Positions 1-7,444 of a DNA stretch of 64,000 nt are shown piece after piece. The position numbers and the translations under genes are program-made. Where the stretch lies: contig NZ_JAECZA010000214.1 of assembly GCF_016056275.1 (NCBI RefSeq), positions 33,897-97,896 on the forward strand. Direction: 5' to 3'. Below the pieces are notes generated by a model. The model had not been told where the DNA came from. It ran no database searches and saw only the letters and a list, made by a program, of their open reading frames with translations. The DNA is from Dendronalium phyllosphericum CENA369. GTDB lineage: Bacteria; Cyanobacteriota; Cyanobacteriia; Cyanobacteriales; Nostocaceae. Positions within the stretch are counted from its first letter, which is position 1; every line of letters begins with the position of its first letter.

Positions 1-240
1 CGAGACCGCTTCCGTCACGAGCGAGACCGCTTTCATCACGAGTGAGACCGCTTTCATCACGAGTGAGACCGCTTTGGTCACGAGTGAGATCGCTTCTGTC
101 ACGAGTGAGATCGCTTTCATCACGAGTAAGACCACTTCCATTACGAGGTAGACCGCTTTCATCACGAGTAAGACCACTTCTGTCACGAGTGAGATCGCTT
201 TGGTCACGAATGAGATCGCTTTCATCGCGAGTGAGACCGC
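1..240. repeat. 21-bp tandem repeat (about 11 units), cut by window edge
   Basis: A 21-nt unit, GAGACCGCTTTCATCACGAG plus T with variants, repeats about 11 times from the window edge to about 240. The period is a multiple of three, so long open frames exist on both strands. The plus strand reads heptads such as RPLSSRV (42-257). The minus strand reads LVMKAVS-type heptads and stays open to the edge. No convincing ribosome binding site precedes either frame. It may be an intergenic minisatellite or the 5' part of a repetitive minus-strand gene continuing left of the window; the sequence does not decide. Confidence 0.85.
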
Positions 241-542
241 TACAGCTACAACATTAATAACTACAGCTTAAGTAAAATTAGATCAACTTCAATATTGCTG
301 ATGATACCTTAAGTATTTAAAGGTAAGAGTGCAGAGTTATGCTCTTATACTGTCTATTGGTTTTTTGTATTTATAGCCGTCGCCAGTAGTGTTAGGACAT
401 CAACAGACAATCAAATCTAGACACAAAAAGAGTTTTTACCCAGTCCTCAGTCCCCAGTCCCCAGCTATATTTAGCCAAAATCTGGAGAATTGCCCAGCAA
501 AGTTGTATAAAATCTCTGTAAAAACCTCTTGCTGACGCAATT
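241..542. other. Intergenic region upstream of the pentapeptide gene
   Basis: No coding region is seen here. Around 440-470 there is a short degenerate direct repeat of the CAGTCCCC type, a common intergenic repeat in filamentous cyanobacteria. The promoter of the gene starting at 543 should lie here, but I see no recognisable operator and no strong Shine-Dalgarno sequence before the ATG. Confidence 0.5.
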
Positions 543-2543
543 ATGCCGCCAGACTACTCCGGTCAAAATCTCCGAGGTCGCTCTTTTAAAGGTAAAAACC
601 TAACTGGGGCAAACTTTAGCAAGGCAGATATCAGAGGGGCAAACTTTACTAACACTATTCTCAAAGATGCAAACTTCACAGGTGCTAAGGCTGGACTACA
701 AAAGCGTTGGACTGTTGGGTTGCTCATAGTATCATTGCTGCTGTCGGGAGTATCAGGGCTTTTCTCAATTATTGTTGGTGTATTGGTAGCATATGTTTTT
801 GATACTAAAGACACTGCAAATGTAGTTATCGCGATAGTTTCCCTAATTGTACTGCTGGTTTTTTGTATTATTACCATTCGTAAGGGTTTAACAGCAGGTT
901 TAGGATCCATAGCCGGAGCCTTCGCCGTAGCCGTAGCCGTAGCTGTAGCCTTCGCCGTAGCCGGAGCCTTCGCCGCAGCCGCAGCCGTAGCCGCAGTCGC
1001 AGCCTTCGCCGTAGCCGGAGCCTTCGCCGTAGCCGGAGCCTTCGCCGTAGCCGGAGCCTTCGCCTTCGCCGTAGCCGGAGCCTTCGCCTTCGCCGGAGCG
1101 TTTGTATTATTTAGTGCTTACATTGGCTGGCGTAGTCTAGCAGGGGATGAAAAAGATGCTTGGCTTCGCTCATTTGCTATTGCCTTTGCTGCGACAGGTG
1201 GTACAAGTTTTTATAATGCTGATTTAACTGATGCTGATTTCACTGGTGCAATTCTAAAAAATACAGATTTTAGAAAGGCCAACTTAACACGCACTCGTTT
1301 TTATGAAGCTAAAAAGTTAGACTTTGCTAGAGTAGACAACTCGATATTAGTTAATCGGGGTGTTCTCAATTTGCTAGTAACTGGCAATGGTAGAGGAAAA
1401 TCTTATGCTGGTGCTAACCTAAAAGGCGCAAACCTCATCGGTGCAGATTTAAAAGAAGCGAATCTCAAAGATGTTGATATTACAGAAGCCACCTTCCAAG
1501 GCGCTTGTTTAGAGTGGGTAAATTTAACTCTAGCTCAGGCTGTTGGTACTAACTTCACCAGCGCCCAAATGACTGGTGCTTGTGTGGAAGCGTGGAATAT
1601 TGAAAGTACAACTAAATTAGATAATGTAGATTGTCGCTTTATCTATCTTCTCGAAAACCCCAAGCTTGGAACCGATGACCGCGAACGCCGTCCCAGTAGT
1701 GGGGAATTTCAACCAGGAGAATTTACCAAACTATTTGAAGAAGTTTTAAATACTGTTGATTTGATTTTCCGCAATGGCATTGATTGGAAAGCTTTTGTTA
1801 ACGCCTTCCAAAAAGTGCAAGATCAAAATGAAGACACAGAATTATCTTTACAGAGTATTGAGAATAAAGGTGATGGCGTTGTAGTCGTTAAGGTCGCCGT
1901 CTCTGATGATGCTGATAAAGAAAAGATTCATAGCGATTTTACACAAAATTATCAACTAGCATTGCAAGCTGTAGAAGAAAAATATAAATCACAATTACAA
2001 GCTAAAGATGAGCAGATAATTATCTATCGCCAACAAAGTGGAGAGATGGCAGAGATTGTAAAATTATTAGCTAATAAACCTATTAATGTTCAAGTTGACA
2101 ATAAAGTAGAGAATAAAAATATGACTAACAGTAGTGATGCCAGCCGCAAAATTGAAATTGGCAGTGTCGGCAGAGACTTTAATGCCAGTGGACAAGCTTT
2201 GAATTTGGGCGACATCAGCGGTACGGTAACAAACACCATCAACCAGTTACCAACTTCTCCCGAACCAGATAAACCGGGAATTAAGGAATTATTAACGCAA
2301 TTGCAAACAGTGATTGAGGATGATACAAACTTAAATCAAGAAGATAAAGCCGAGGCGTTAGAACAAGTAAAAACCCTAGCAGAAGCGGGTAAAAATCCTC
2401 AAGAAGGAACAATGCAAAAGACCGCGAAAACAGCAATGAAGATTTTAAAAGGCACGATCGCTAGTTTACCCACTACAGCAACATTGGTTGAAGCTGGTAG
2501 CAAACTTTTACCATTGATTTCTAAGTTGCTGGGTTTAGGATAA
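543..2543 (+). CDS. Membrane pentapeptide-repeat protein with Ala-rich region and SVGRDF-type C-terminal module
   Basis: The protein has 666 residues. Domains in order: N-terminal pentapeptide repeats (about 5-48, A(N/D)F type); hydrophobic segments (about 56-115); a very Ala/Val/Phe-rich hydrophobic stretch (about 120-195) encoded by an 18-bp DNA repeat; two more pentapeptide blocks (about 222-262 and 288-350); a charged alpha/beta region with a VVVVKV strand followed by a helix; a predicted coiled coil; the motif IEIGSVGRDFNASG; and a helical tail ending LLPLISKLLGLG. Pentapeptide repeats form a right-handed quadrilateral beta-helix, usually a scaffold. The SVGRDF segment and tail recur, to my knowledge, at the ends of cyanobacterial signalling or conflict-type proteins. 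I infer a membrane-anchored scaffold or sensor; no catalytic motif is visible. A strong terminator follows. Confidence 0.8.
   Translation: MPPDYSGQNLRGRSFKGKNLTGANFSKADIRGANFTNTILKDANFTGAKAGLQKRWTVGLLIVSLLLSGVSGLFSIIVGVLVAYVFDTKDTANVVIAIVSLIVLLVFCIITIRKGLTAGLGSIAGAFAVAVAVAVAFAVAGAFAAAAAVAAVAAFAVAGAFAVAGAFAVAGAFAFAVAGAFAFAGAFVLFSAYIGWRSLAGDEKDAWLRSFAIAFAATGGTSFYNADLTDADFTGAILKNTDFRKANLTRTRFYEAKKLDFARVDNSILVNRGVLNLLVTGNGRGKSYAGANLKGANLIGADLKEANLKDVDITEATFQGACLEWVNLTLAQAVGTNFTSAQMTGACVEAWNIESTTKLDNVDCRFIYLLENPKLGTDDRERRPSSGEFQPGEFTKLFEEVLNTVDLIFRNGIDWKAFVNAFQKVQDQNEDTELSLQSIENKGDGVVVVKVAVSDDADKEKIHSDFTQNYQLALQAVEEKYKSQLQAKDEQIIIYRQQSGEMAEIVKLLANKPINVQVDNKVENKNMTNSSDASRKIEIGSVGRDFNASGQALNLGDISGTVTNTINQLPTSPEPDKPGIKELLTQLQTVIEDDTNLNQEDKAEALEQVKTLAEAGKNPQEGTMQKTAKTAMKILKGTIASLPTTATLVEAGSKLLPLISKLLGLG
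910..1098 (+). repeat. In-frame 18-bp (6-bp based) repeat encoding AVAGAF units
   Basis: GCCGTAGCCGGAGCCTTC and shortened 6- and 12-bp variants repeat across this stretch and encode Ala-Val-Ala-Gly-Ala-Phe units inside the membrane part of the pentapeptide protein. Every visible unit length is a multiple of six, so copy-number change would keep the frame and alter the length of the hydrophobic segment. Confidence 0.85.
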
Positions 2544-2570
2544 GCTGTTTTCAATTAAGTTCAAAGCACA

Positions 2571-2597
2571 AAGGGCGCAAAATATTGCGCCCTTTTT
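2571..2597 (+). terminator. Rho-independent terminator after the pentapeptide gene
   Basis: AAGGGCGCAA and TTGCGCCCTT form a 10-bp perfect stem with a 4-nt loop, followed by a T run, 28 nt after the stop codon at 2543. Confidence 0.9.
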
Positions 2598-2615
2598 AAA
2601 TATTTCACTTTTTAT

Positions 2616-3050
2616 CTACTTTGATTGATGGCGCGGGCCGTTGAAGGCTTCCCAGGCGGCTCTAGCAGCATTTTGTAACCGTGCACCGAAGTCTGCTACT
2701 TCTTTCATCAACAAGTGCCAGTTTTTTTCAGTTTCGTCCTGAAATACTACCCAAGTATAGTCTAAGCGATCGCCTGTAATTAGTTTTTCTCCTTCTACCG
2801 CTTTCCTGGCTCGACGCACGGCATTCAAATAGGTTTCGCGGGTTAATTTACCTGCTGAATTTGCCTCAGTTTGTGCCCGTCTTCTTAGCGCTTCGATTAA
2901 CGCTTTTGTTTCGCGCTTCACTTCATCAGTTTCGCCAGCCATTTCGGCTTCTACAAGCGCGTCAGTTTGAGAACTTATTTCTACAATTGTTGTAGATTCA
3001 ACGGATTCAATTATTGTAGTTTCGATTGGTTCGATGTTGTTAGCAGTCAT
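2616..3050 (-). CDS. Conserved-looking hypothetical protein, charged helical
   Basis: I do not recognise this 144-residue protein. It starts with a Thr/Ile/Glu-rich acidic stretch (about 1-45). A strongly charged, probably helical region with many Arg and Lys follows (about 45-95), then a Trp-containing C-terminal part (DYTWVVFQDE, NWHLLMKEVADFGARLQ). It has no signal peptide, membrane segment or metal motif. It converges with the pentapeptide gene and sits about 100 nt from the HtpX-like gene on the same strand. Coding is likely because the frame is open, the composition is protein-like and there is no longer overlapping frame. Function unknown. Confidence 0.65.
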   Translation of the reverse strand: MTANNIEPIETTIIESVESTTIVEISSQTDALVEAEMAGETDEVKRETKALIEALRRRAQTEANSAGKLTRETYLNAVRRARKAVEGEKLITGDRLDYTWVVFQDETEKNWHLLMKEVADFGARLQNAARAAWEAFNGPRHQSK

Positions 3051-3149
3051 AGTTGAAAAATCCTTAATTGCTATCTTTCTATCGAATCAGAACCGCACCC
3101 TATATAGCCATTAATCATTGGTGATTGCATAATGGCTAATAACAAAAAC

Positions 3150-4022
3150 TTAATAAACTCTAGTAGGTAGTTGTTGCTCTAGTTTCAGCAATTGTTCAAT
3201 TCGCGCCTCTGTAGGAGGATGGCTAGAGAACAAATTGCCTAAAAATTGTCCAGAGATGGGATGAATAATTAATAACGGCTCAAAAGCTGGGTTAGCATTC
3301 AAAGGCATTTGTCGTGCTGTCGCTTCTAACCTTTGTAAAGCACGAGCCAAAGCACGAGGATTACCAGTTAATCTCGCAGAACCAGCATCAGCAGAAAATT
3401 CCCGCGTGCGCGAGATAGCCAGCTGAATAATTGTGGCAGCTAAGGGTGCAAGTATTACTGTTAACAACACACCTAAAGGATTAGTACCTCTATTGTCATT
3501 GCGCGAACCTACACCACCAAACCATAAGCTGTAACTAACCATTTGCGCTAGAAATGATATTGCCCCAGCAACCGTAGCAGCAACAGCTTGCGTTAAGGTG
3601 TCACGATTAATAATATGGGTCAATTCGTGAGCAATAACGCCTTCTAATTCGTCTGTTGGCAATATATTCAAAATACCTTCGGTGACAGCAACAGCAGCAT
3701 GTTCTGGATCGCGTCCCGTAGCAAAAGCGTTAGCAGTTTGACCGGGAACTATATAAACTTTTGGCATCGGGATATTAGCGCGTTGAGATAATTTCTGCAC
3801 TATTCGATAAAGTTCCGGCGCTTCTACCTCACTCACAGGTTGAGCGCGATACGCTGCCAAGGCAATTTTATCTGATTGATACCAAGAAAATAGGTTTGTT
3901 AGTGCTGCTAGACCAATTCCAATAATCAAACCACTACTACCACCAATTACCCAATAACTAATTGCGATTAAAAGTCCACTTAACGCAGCTAGTAAAGCAG
4001 CTGTTTTTAATTGATTTCCCAT
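3150..4022 (-). CDS. htpX: HtpX-like M48 zinc metalloprotease
   Basis: The 290-residue membrane protease has two hydrophobic N-terminal segments (about 7-45), the zinc motif HELTH at 132-136, and a third ligand Glu in SRTREFSAD (about 208) after a further hydrophobic region (about 145-205). This is the arrangement of the M48B/HtpX family, which degrades damaged membrane proteins in other bacteria. Length matches the family. The ATG at 4022 is preceded by an AGGAGAG sequence at a good distance. The end of the protein, EARIEQLLKLEQQ, is also family-like. The exact paralogue is not certain because cyanobacteria carry several M48 proteins. Confidence 0.9.
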   Translation of the reverse strand: MGNQLKTAALLAALSGLLIAISYWVIGGSSGLIIGIGLAALTNLFSWYQSDKIALAAYRAQPVSEVEAPELYRIVQKLSQRANIPMPKVYIVPGQTANAFATGRDPEHAAVAVTEGILNILPTDELEGVIAHELTHIINRDTLTQAVAATVAGAISFLAQMVSYSLWFGGVGSRNDNRGTNPLGVLLTVILAPLAATIIQLAISRTREFSADAGSARLTGNPRALARALQRLEATARQMPLNANPAFEPLLIIHPISGQFLGNLFSSHPPTEARIEQLLKLEQQLPTRVY

Positions 4023-4376
4023 ATTTTCGCTCTCCTGCTAATGCTGTATTAATTTTTGTAAGTTTTTCTAGACAACAGCATCACTTAAGCCGCACTTTGA
4101 TTGTATCTAGCTAAACTTGGATATATAGTGTAGAAAACCTGTCAGATAAGTACGGTTTTCCTACTAAGGAAGTAGTAATATCATCAAATTCACATAATTA
4201 AGAATATTTACTATTTGAAATATTAATTAACAATTTAAACATTAGACATAAACAGCAAAATTTCACATCTATCTTTGGCTATATATTTTGAACTATTGAG
4301 AGAGTGCGATCGCTTGACTTGTACATACCCAATGGAGTTGAATCGCTCAAGGGGACAGTTTTATTAAAAACAGAAT
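4023..4376. other. Divergent intergenic region htpX-fluC
   Basis: This 354-nt AT-rich region must hold promoters for both flanking genes. A HIP1 octamer lies at about 4308. I looked for the fluoride (crcB) riboswitch that often precedes fluC and could not find its conserved elements. No small gene or strong terminator is visible. Confidence 0.5.
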
Positions 4377-4775
4377 ATGCTACAACAAGCAGAAATCCGC
4401 ATTCCAATCGCTATTAGTTTAGGTGCGATCGCAGGTGCTTTAAGTCGTTATTATCTAACAGTCTGGTTTGCTGAACGATTCGGCACTAGTTTTCCCTATG
4501 GCACTTTTTTCATTAATCTCAGCGGTTGTTTAGGTATGGGATTTTTCGCCACATTAGTAGTAGAAAAAATTGAGATTATTTCCCCAGAAATCCGATTTAT
4601 GGTAGCCACAGGTTTTTTAGGAGCATATACAACTTTCTCTACCTACGGTTTGGATACCATTGTTTTATTGCGTGGTGGCACTTGGTTATCTGCAACTACT
4701 TATTGGGCTGGTAGTGCCATACTCGGAATCATTTGCGTTCAATTAGGCATGATTCTCGCCAGATTCTGGAGATAA
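4377..4775 (+). CDS. crcB: Fluoride efflux channel FluC/CrcB
   Basis: The 132-residue protein has four hydrophobic helices. It carries the family signatures [10 protein letters not shown] (16-25), GTFFINLSG with the conserved Asn47, and [11 protein letters not shown] (79-89). FluC proteins are dual-topology dimeric channels that export fluoride and so protect phosphatases and enolase. Length matches the family. No clear Shine-Dalgarno sequence precedes the ATG. It appears monocistronic; the Uma2 gene follows after about 100 nt. Confidence 0.93.
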   Translation: MLQQAEIRIPIAISLGAIAGALSRYYLTVWFAERFGTSFPYGTFFINLSGCLGMGFFATLVVEKIEIISPEIRFMVATGFLGAYTTFSTYGLDTIVLLRGGTWLSATTYWAGSAILGIICVQLGMILARFWR

Positions 4776-4877
4776 GCTAATCTGCCTATAAGTTGTCTCT
4801 TTGCCCCTCTCCTGCCTGCTTCAAAGAATTACAATAATATTGAGCTTTTTTAACTTTCAATTTCTAAGGTTTGAGCC

Positions 4878-5522
4878 ATGTTTGCTCTAGTTTCACCTGA
4901 GAAAATTCAGCTACCTGGGGGAGCGGTTGTTAGGTTGCCTGCAACCTGGGAAGATTATCAGGGTTTGTGTCAGCAACGAGGCGATAGTTCTATTCCCCGT
5001 ATCAAGTACCGAGATGGAGAAGTCCTGCTCATGTCGGCTCTTCCCAAACATGGACGCGATGCTCATTTAATTGCAAATATTATTACAACCCTACTAGATT
5101 ATCTTGGACGGGAATACGATGCTTTTACTCCTGTAACTATGGAATTACCAGAAGAGAGTGGAATCGAACCAGACTATTGTTTTTATATAAATAGTTGGGA
5201 AGCTGTCTCTGGTAAAGAGCGAATTGACTGGAGTATCGATCCTCCTCCTGATTTAGTATTAGAAATTGATGTCACAAGCTATTCTGATGTGAACGATTAC
5301 CTTCCTTATCAAGTGCCAGAAGTTTGGCTGTTTCGTAAAAAACAACTATCTGTTTATCAGTTGCAGGGTACAGAATACCTCGCTCAAACTCAAAGCCAAT
5401 ATTTTCCAGATATAGATATTCAAGATATAGTTGCTAAGTGTTTTGAAGTTGCTTATAAGCGAAATACCAGTGCTGCGATTCGGGAATTAAAACAGCGCTT
5501 ACAGGGTTTATTAAGCAATTAA
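4878..5522 (+). CDS. Uma2-family (DUF820) putative nuclease
   Basis: The 214-residue protein fits the Uma2/DUF820 family, a PD-(D/E)xK fold greatly expanded in cyanobacteria. Signatures are a central RDGEVLLMSALPKHG segment, EPDYCFYI, PPDLVLEIDVTSYS and YQVPEVWLFRKKQLSVYQL, which match the family strand order with acidic residues in the active-site strands. Biological substrates of this family are unknown; many copies lie near mobile DNA. The C-terminal tail (about 185-214) is helical and variable. The ATG at 4878 follows TTTGAGCC without a good ribosome binding site. Confidence 0.88.
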   Translation: MFALVSPEKIQLPGGAVVRLPATWEDYQGLCQQRGDSSIPRIKYRDGEVLLMSALPKHGRDAHLIANIITTLLDYLGREYDAFTPVTMELPEESGIEPDYCFYINSWEAVSGKERIDWSIDPPPDLVLEIDVTSYSDVNDYLPYQVPEVWLFRKKQLSVYQLQGTEYLAQTQSQYFPDIDIQDIVAKCFEVAYKRNTSAAIRELKQRLQGLLSN

Positions 5523-5563
5523 ATCATATTGCCATAGCAAAGTGCTGAGTGCTGAGTTAAGCA

Positions 5564-7033
5564 TTAATTTTTAACGACTTTTAATGTTTTGAAGCTTGGA
5601 TCTACACAACCACTAATAAATCCACCCATTGCTTGAATTTGTCGCAGATATTCTAAAGCTGTTTTAGTAATTAATTCTCCTGGCATCAAAACAGGAATAC
5701 CCGGAGGATAAGGACAGACTATTTCAGCACAGATGCGATCGCTTGTGTATTCCAGTGATAAAGTCTCACTAGCAGCAAAAAAAGCCTCACGCGGTGAAAG
5801 CCTCGATTCATCATTTTTAGTCTGGGTAGGCAAGCTAAGTTTGTGTAGTGGCAACTTGAGTAGTAAGGAATACTTATCAGCTATTGTGGTAAAACCTTGT
5901 ATTAATTGCTTAATATCTGCTTGAGTGTTGCCTAAACTAATAATAAAAGTGACATTTTGCAATGAGGAAAATTCAGCAGTAACACCTATTTCTTCTAGAA
6001 TTTCCTCGGCTTCAAATCCGCTTAAACCCAAGTGATACACATTAACAGTTAACCTTGTTCTATCTAAAGCCACAAAGCCAGGTGAGAATTTTTGTTTTGC
6101 AGGTATCTCTAAAACAGCCAATCCGGAAATTTGGCTGATTTTGGTTCTCGCTTCTTCTGCAAGTTGCAAAGTCCGAGACATCAAATCTTTCCCATGCACT
6201 GCCATTTGCTGACGCGCAGCATCTAGGGAAGCTAAAAGTAAATAACTAGGGCTAGTAGACTGCACGAGTTGTAAAGCTTTACTCACTCGCTGATAATCTA
6301 TCCTGTTTCCTTGGACGTGTAGCATTGATGCCTGTGTGATTGCAGCGAGTACCTTGTGGGTGGATTGTACTGTTAAATCTGCACCTGCGGCTAAAGCTGG
6401 AGTCGGCAATTCAGGATGAAAAGCAAAGTGTGCGCCGTGGGCCTCGTCTACAAGTAAAGGAATATTGTATTGATGAGTAATGTGAGCGATCGCTGCTAAA
6501 TCTCCACAAACGCCATAATATGTTGGGTAAACTGTCAACACTGCTTTAGCATCTGGATGCTGTTGCAGAGCAAATTGTACGGCATTGGGCGTGATACTGT
6601 GGGCAATATCTAAAACAGAGTCATATTCAGGATTGATAAAAATTGGTACAGCACCGGAGAGAATTAAACCAGCGATCGCAGAAGAATGTACATTCCGAGG
6701 CAGAATAATTTTATCGCCCGTGCCACAGGTAGCGAGAATAGCGGCTTCAATGCCACAAGTAGAACCATTAACAAGAAACCATGTTTGGGAAGCACCAAAC
6801 GCCTCAGCAGCTAATTCTTGTGCTTCTTGAATAACGCCTTGGGGTGCAAAAAGATTATCTAACTCTGCTAACTCCGTCAAATCAGCTTGAAACACAGCTT
6901 TCCCTAGTAAATCAGTTAAGGGTTGAGAAATTCCCTTGCCTCGCTTGTGTCCTGGAGTGTAGAAAGGAGCATGGGAAGTTGCCACACAGGCTTTTAAGGC
7001 ATTTACTAGGGGTGTATGATTTTGATTGAGCAT
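5564..7033 (-). CDS. Orn/Lys/Arg decarboxylase-type PLP enzyme
   Basis: The 489-residue fold-type I PLP enzyme has the decarboxylase group's N-terminal PGHKRGKG (27-34), DEAHGAHF (196-203) with the PLP-contacting Asp and His, and STHKVLAA with the Schiff-base Lys227. The C-terminal part has the PPGIPVLMPGE motif typical of short cyanobacterial and Gram-positive arginine/lysine decarboxylases. It lacks the N-terminal wing domain of the large enterobacterial enzymes. The substrate (arginine, lysine or ornithine) cannot be told from sequence alone. Probable role is polyamine synthesis. Confidence 0.88.
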   Translation of the reverse strand: MLNQNHTPLVNALKACVATSHAPFYTPGHKRGKGISQPLTDLLGKAVFQADLTELAELDNLFAPQGVIQEAQELAAEAFGASQTWFLVNGSTCGIEAAILATCGTGDKIILPRNVHSSAIAGLILSGAVPIFINPEYDSVLDIAHSITPNAVQFALQQHPDAKAVLTVYPTYYGVCGDLAAIAHITHQYNIPLLVDEAHGAHFAFHPELPTPALAAGADLTVQSTHKVLAAITQASMLHVQGNRIDYQRVSKALQLVQSTSPSYLLLASLDAARQQMAVHGKDLMSRTLQLAEEARTKISQISGLAVLEIPAKQKFSPGFVALDRTRLTVNVYHLGLSGFEAEEILEEIGVTAEFSSLQNVTFIISLGNTQADIKQLIQGFTTIADKYSLLLKLPLHKLSLPTQTKNDESRLSPREAFFAASETLSLEYTSDRICAEIVCPYPPGIPVLMPGELITKTALEYLRQIQAMGGFISGCVDPSFKTLKVVKN

Positions 7034-7188
7034 GAAGCAGATAAGACTATTTTAGATTTTGGTAACTAAGCTATCAAGCCTGTTTTATTTCCCAATTCTG
7101 AATTCTGACCAAGCCCCGTTGGGGCGGGGTGTGGGGTGTGGGGTATTGGGTGTGAGGAAAGAAATAGCCCCAACAACCCCAGGGATAC

Positions 7189-7248
7189 AAGCCCCGTTTT
7201 TTCAAGACGATAGCATTGGACGGGGCTTGAAACCCCGACCAATGCTAT
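7189..7248. repeat. Nested inverted repeats within a dispersed intergenic element
   Basis: ATAGCATTGG (7210-7219) pairs with CCAATGCTAT (7239-7248), and the inner CGGGG and CCCCG extend the stem to 15 pairs with one A-A mismatch. A competing pair, AAGCCCCGT (7189-7197) with ACGGGGCTT (7220-7228), uses part of the same sequence, so two alternative folds are possible. The flanks are rich in GGGGTGTGGGG and CCCCTACACCCC, which suggests a mobile intergenic repeat. Confidence 0.8.
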
Positions 7249-7313
7249 TTCCCCTACACCCCACCCCCTACCGCCCACACCCTCTTCGTGACTCCTGAAT
7301 TCTGCTGTATAAA

Positions 7314-7343
7314 CTTAACATCATCTTAATCTCTACTTGATTC
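7314..7343 (+). promoter_or_regulatory. Pho box (PhoB/SphR operator) for phoD
   Basis: Three direct repeats, CTTAACAT, CTTAATCT and CTTGATTC, start exactly 11 nt apart (7314, 7325, 7336) with 3-nt spacers. This is the cyanobacterial Pho-box layout bound by the phosphate response regulator. It lies about 105-140 nt before the start of the PhoD-type phosphatase gene, which fits induction by phosphate starvation. Confidence 0.85.
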
Positions 7344-7444
7344 TGAGATAGTAGGTTCCTTTTGTTTGGTTGAGCAAGCTAGACAGTCAATTCAAACCAT
7401 TGAACCTCTGAAAGTTTGCCAACCACATCGACATCTCAGTAAGG

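Larger units (their letters stand above)
7034..7444. other. Divergent intergenic region with dispersed G/C-rich repeat and Pho box
   Basis: This 411-nt spacer holds a G-rich and C-rich dispersed repeat (about 7110-7275) with nested hairpins, then the Pho box that controls phoD. Short open frames across the repeat are artefacts of its low complexity. The features are listed separately. Confidence 0.7.

Noticed and set aside
42..257. Plus-strand 71-residue frame of RPLSSRV heptads
   Set aside because: It lies entirely within the 21-bp repeat, has no ribosome binding site, and the opposite strand is equally open; kept only as a repeat.
4023..4376. Fluoride riboswitch before fluC
   Set aside because: Searched for the conserved crcB motif elements and did not find them.
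7059..7298. Short frames on both strands upstream of phoD
   Set aside because: They span a dispersed G-rich/C-rich repeat with nested hairpins; composition is not protein-like.
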